Assembly (NCBI GenBank): GCA_013396915.1
Contig: VWZL01004631.1
Coordinates: 64,738-128,737, forward strand
Direction: 5' to 3'
DNA from: Stercorarius parasiticus
Taxonomy: Eukaryota > Chordata > Aves > Charadriiformes > Stercorariidae
Length of the DNA stretch: 64,000 bases
Shown here: positions 61,281 through 64,000 of the stretch, in pieces
Position numbering within the stretch: position 1 is the first letter of the stretch
Layout: each line of letters starts with the position of its first letter
Position numbers and translations under genes: made by a program
The notes under the pieces: generated by a model
The model's database searches: none
What the model was told of the DNA's origin: nothing
The model's input: the letters and a program-made list of their open reading frames with translations, nothing else

Positions 61281-61390
61281 AGTCTTGTAATTAAGGCAGC
61301 ATATTCAGATAGGGGAAATCAAGGTTCAATTCTCAATATTACAATGCATTCTCTGCATCACCTTGGTAAGTTACAATCTGTGCACCCGGA
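61281..61390 (+). repeat. MIR-type/tRNA-derived SINE fragment
   Basis: GTAATTAAGGCAGCATATTC, GGGGAAATCAAGGTTCAATT (B-box-like GGTTCAA), then CATCACCTTGGTAAGTTAC match the recalled order GTGGTTAAGGC, GATCAGGGTTCAATTCC, CCTTGGGCAAGTCAC. The tRNA-like head is still readable. Confidence 0.6.
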
Positions 61391-64000
61391 GCATATGTCA
61401 GAGAGAACACGACTCCTTTCTCCCATTCTTTGTCTTGACAACCAAGGTTATTAACTCATCAGTGCAGAGGATTTCTCTTAATTTGTGTTTAGACGATAAT
61501 TTGTACAACACGGCCCTAATTTCAGATGGAGACTCTATGCACTACTCTACTTCTAAATAAAGCCTGGCTAGATTTCTTCAAGTCCACGGAGCCAAATTAG
61601 AGCAATTCATTTAAACAAATTGAAGAAGGGCTTGTCTATGGAAAGATATAAAGGGACTGAACATGTGGTTAGCAAGGGGGAGTTTCTTGTGCTGTTAATC
61701 CAATTCCAGGGTGACTGCTGGGAATCTTCTTTACTCAGTAAAGCCCTTAATTATGAAGGGAGTCCACACAGAACCGCTGAGGACAAAAACAATGAACAAG
61801 TGTCATGGTTAAACTATCTTTGCTTTTATAATTGGCTCATTTCAAATGTCTAATAGAGGATTCTACAAACTCGGAACCACTGGATCAGAAGCACTATATC
61901 GTTTTTATATGATAGGTCAATGCTATCCACATCCTGTAGCTAAAAAGGTATGCTCATCTGTGAAAGTATTAATAAATATTACACAAGTGCTGCAAGGAGT
62001 AAATAGCAGGGAATAGTAGTAGCCTGTGACGACTTCAACATGTGATACTGAAAACCCAAAAAGCAATTTGGCACTTTCAAATGCTGGCACTAAATACAGC
62101 CGAGTAATGTGTTTCTACAGCTCTCACTCTACACGTGTGACCTCACCCTCAGGTCTATAGCCAAATACAAGAAAAGAAATACGAAGGAGCTGCAGAAACA
62201 CGTGAGAAAGAAATACTAAATAGTAGACCATTCTCCTACCCCTGTTGCTATGTGGCACAGAGACAAGGTTAGCAATGGAAATTCTGCTGCAGGCAGCCAA
62301 AAATTCAAAGAGAAGAAGAATCCAAGCAACAACAGACCTGCAAAACTCAAGAAGATCCTACAGCCAGAATTACAGCCTGTCTTAGGTTCCCTGCACAGAC
62401 AGGTCTGATCGAGCCTGCCATCTTTTGGGTTTTTTTTCTCTTTTCTGTACGCATAAAAATGGTTCATTGCTCCTGACTTCAGCATATTTTTGATCTAAGA
62501 TGCAAACTGCGAGACAGTACCACAGTAGAGATCGATATCATCCAAATATTGCAAAGGACTCTGATAAAGTATTAACTTAGTGCTCTGACCAGTTATTAAT
62601 GGAAGCTTTCTCAGTTATTACAACCGTCATGTCAAAACTTGAGCCAAAGGAATTTACCCAGGCTCTGTCCAAGGAATATGACACAGGAATGTAATACACA
62701 TATGGCAAAGATTTAATGTATGTGATGACTGCTAGGCAAACGATGCTTTTATTGTCCAAGAAACAATGGCATATTCAAATCTGGTATAAGTAAGGAGTGA
62801 ATAATGATGTTAGATCATTACACCACGAGGGAAATGCAGAAGAAAAATTTGTTGCAAATTTAGTCTCTCTGTGAGCGAAGTAAAACGATACAGAGGACAG
62901 GCAGACCATCAGGAATCCAATTCCTTTCGGGAAGAGGGGGGCTGGCATTTTTTTTTATTGCCAGCAATTTTCTAATGAACTGTTGACAGTCACAGATGTT
63001 CTTACACCTCAAACAGCTGGGGTGCTCAAAAATTCAACATGTGGCCAAGCGTCAAATTTTAACTGGCTTTTACCTGCCTTTGCAGTTCCGACTACTGAGA
63101 GTAAGCCAGTGGTTTACATTTTTGCTGTTCGCAGTTGCTAACTAAATTAAAAAGTTTTCACACAGGAGTAATGGTAGCTTGCCTTTGCCCTGTTGTGTAG
63201 GTAAACACTGCAGTTTAAAACCAGGAGTAAACAACAAAACAAAAGGCATCTTGTAAATAGCAAAAATAAAGGCAAGCAAATTTCTTAATTGGAAAGAGAT
63301 ATACCATTTTTCACTTAGCTCTTTAGGAGCATCATTAAAATGTGCACAAAATCACCAGTTTTCTACAGCCTTCTCCCTTTTTTGGTCACCAAAAAAGCCA
63401 ATTAAAAAGGGATTTGTAACACATCCCCAAGCCATGAAATTGTCACAGCAGCAATGATACAAGATTTAAGGTAAAAAATAAACATTAAGAATTAAAAACA
63501 GGGGATCTGCTATCAGACAATCATTATTTCTCCAAGTTACAGGGATCCTCTGGTCTTTGTGATTGCAAACAAGAACATTTACTGAGAAAGCTACTAGAAC
63601 AGGATGTAAAAGGATCTTTATAGCCACTGCTCTGGTTTGATTTCCAGAAACAAGTTATAGTAAATTCAGAATTGCCCTGGATTAAACAAGAAGCCAAACT
63701 ATATGAGTCTAAGAAATCAATTGGAGACCGCTGCTTTTACCTAGTTGCATCCTCTAATCCAAGGGTGGAATAACTGCCATACACCTCTCCACAACCTCAG
63801 GGTCTCAAAATGCCGTAGTTATTTTACCATGACAGGCTGTGCCATCCGATTTTGACAGAAAACAAAAATTGAACTTTTACATGGTACTTTTTAGAGGCTC
63901 TTTTATGTGGGAATGATTAAACAGTTTTCCTTTACTCTAATAAAAATTGTTCTTGTTAGCTCATGCTAAAAGAAGAGCAGTATGCATAAACCGGTACCTC
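61391..64000. other. Intron, nothing firmly recognised
   Basis: No supported gene. 63050-63560 is A/T-rich and repeat-free with GGCTTTTACCTGCC, CTAAATTAAAAAG and TTCTTAATTGG words; it might be conserved but shows nothing specific. The sequence continues as intron to the window edge. Confidence 0.45.

Larger units (their letters stand above)
610..64000 (-). other. VTI1A: VTI1A final intron (at least 63.4 kb within the window)
   Basis: Everything to the right of the terminal exon appears to be one intron of VTI1A in minus orientation. The preceding exon should end with codons for SSRILTGMLRR and a GT donor. I looked on the plus strand for AC followed by its complement (a CTTCTCAGCAT-like word) and found no convincing match, so the donor probably lies beyond 64000. 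A very long last intron fits what is known of this gene, which spans hundreds of kilobases in mammals. Content is about 40% GC by eye, with scattered old repeats and several A/T-rich stretches that resemble regulatory elements. Confidence 0.7.

Noticed and set aside
1..64000. CRISPR arrays, tRNA or rRNA genes, or a gene cluster forming a novel system
   Set aside because: No spaced direct repeats, cloverleaf-capable tRNA or rRNA core was seen, and the window is vertebrate intron with one exon.

Overview
This is a vertebrate nuclear window, almost entirely non-coding. The one coding piece I can support is at the extreme left on the minus strand (516-609). It is the last coding exon of VTI1A, the tail-anchored Qb-SNARE of the trans-Golgi/endosome, with an AG splice acceptor just upstream at 610-611. 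It encodes IIQNRILLV, a hydrophobic anchor, FSVRGR and a stop. Since VTI1A is on the minus strand, bases 1-515 are its 3' untranslated region, running off the window. Bases 610-64000 appear to be the gene's final intron: I looked for the preceding exon (the segment ending ...SSRILTGMLRR in human) and did not find it. In other vertebrates TCF7L2 lies downstream of VTI1A, which would put it to the left of this window. I infer that the intron may therefore carry regulatory DNA for VTI1A or TCF7L2.

Organism: an amniote, most likely a sauropsid (bird, crocodilian or turtle). Ancient amniote repeats (MIR-type CORE-SINEs, L2-like and CR1-like LINEs) are present as old, eroded copies. So are fold-back repeats and a MITE-like element of the kind I associate with crocodilians, turtles and birds. 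No primate or rodent type Alu, B1 or L1 was seen. Young transposons are nearly absent, which leans towards a bird, but the order cannot be fixed from this sequence.

Layout. 1-609: VTI1A 3' end. 610-5200: intron start with two CpG-enriched patches (about 3.40-3.56 and 4.22-4.86 kb) and A/T-rich stretches that look like conserved non-coding elements. 5.2-15 kb: mostly featureless intron with a sauropsid repeat at 13.7 kb. 15.2-17.0 kb: a strong candidate conserved element, fold-back repeats and a reverse MIR. 17-30 kb: sparse. 30-38.8 kb: the repeat-rich part (several MIRs, fold-back repeat, MITE relic, L2-like fragment). 43-47.4 kb: a fold-back repeat and a clear but dead CR1-type reverse transcriptase fragment ending at a T24 tract. 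49-51 kb: a candidate conserved element and an L2-like tail. 57.4-57.9 kb: an L2-like 3' end followed by a 16-bp perfect palindrome. 59.7-64 kb: candidate conserved elements and a MIR.

The many open reading frames of 60-212 codons have no recognisable domain, splice context or codon signal and are treated as chance. I found no tRNA, rRNA, CRISPR, retroviral gene or novel multi-gene system. Repeat family names come from recall of consensus sequences by eye, not from a database search.
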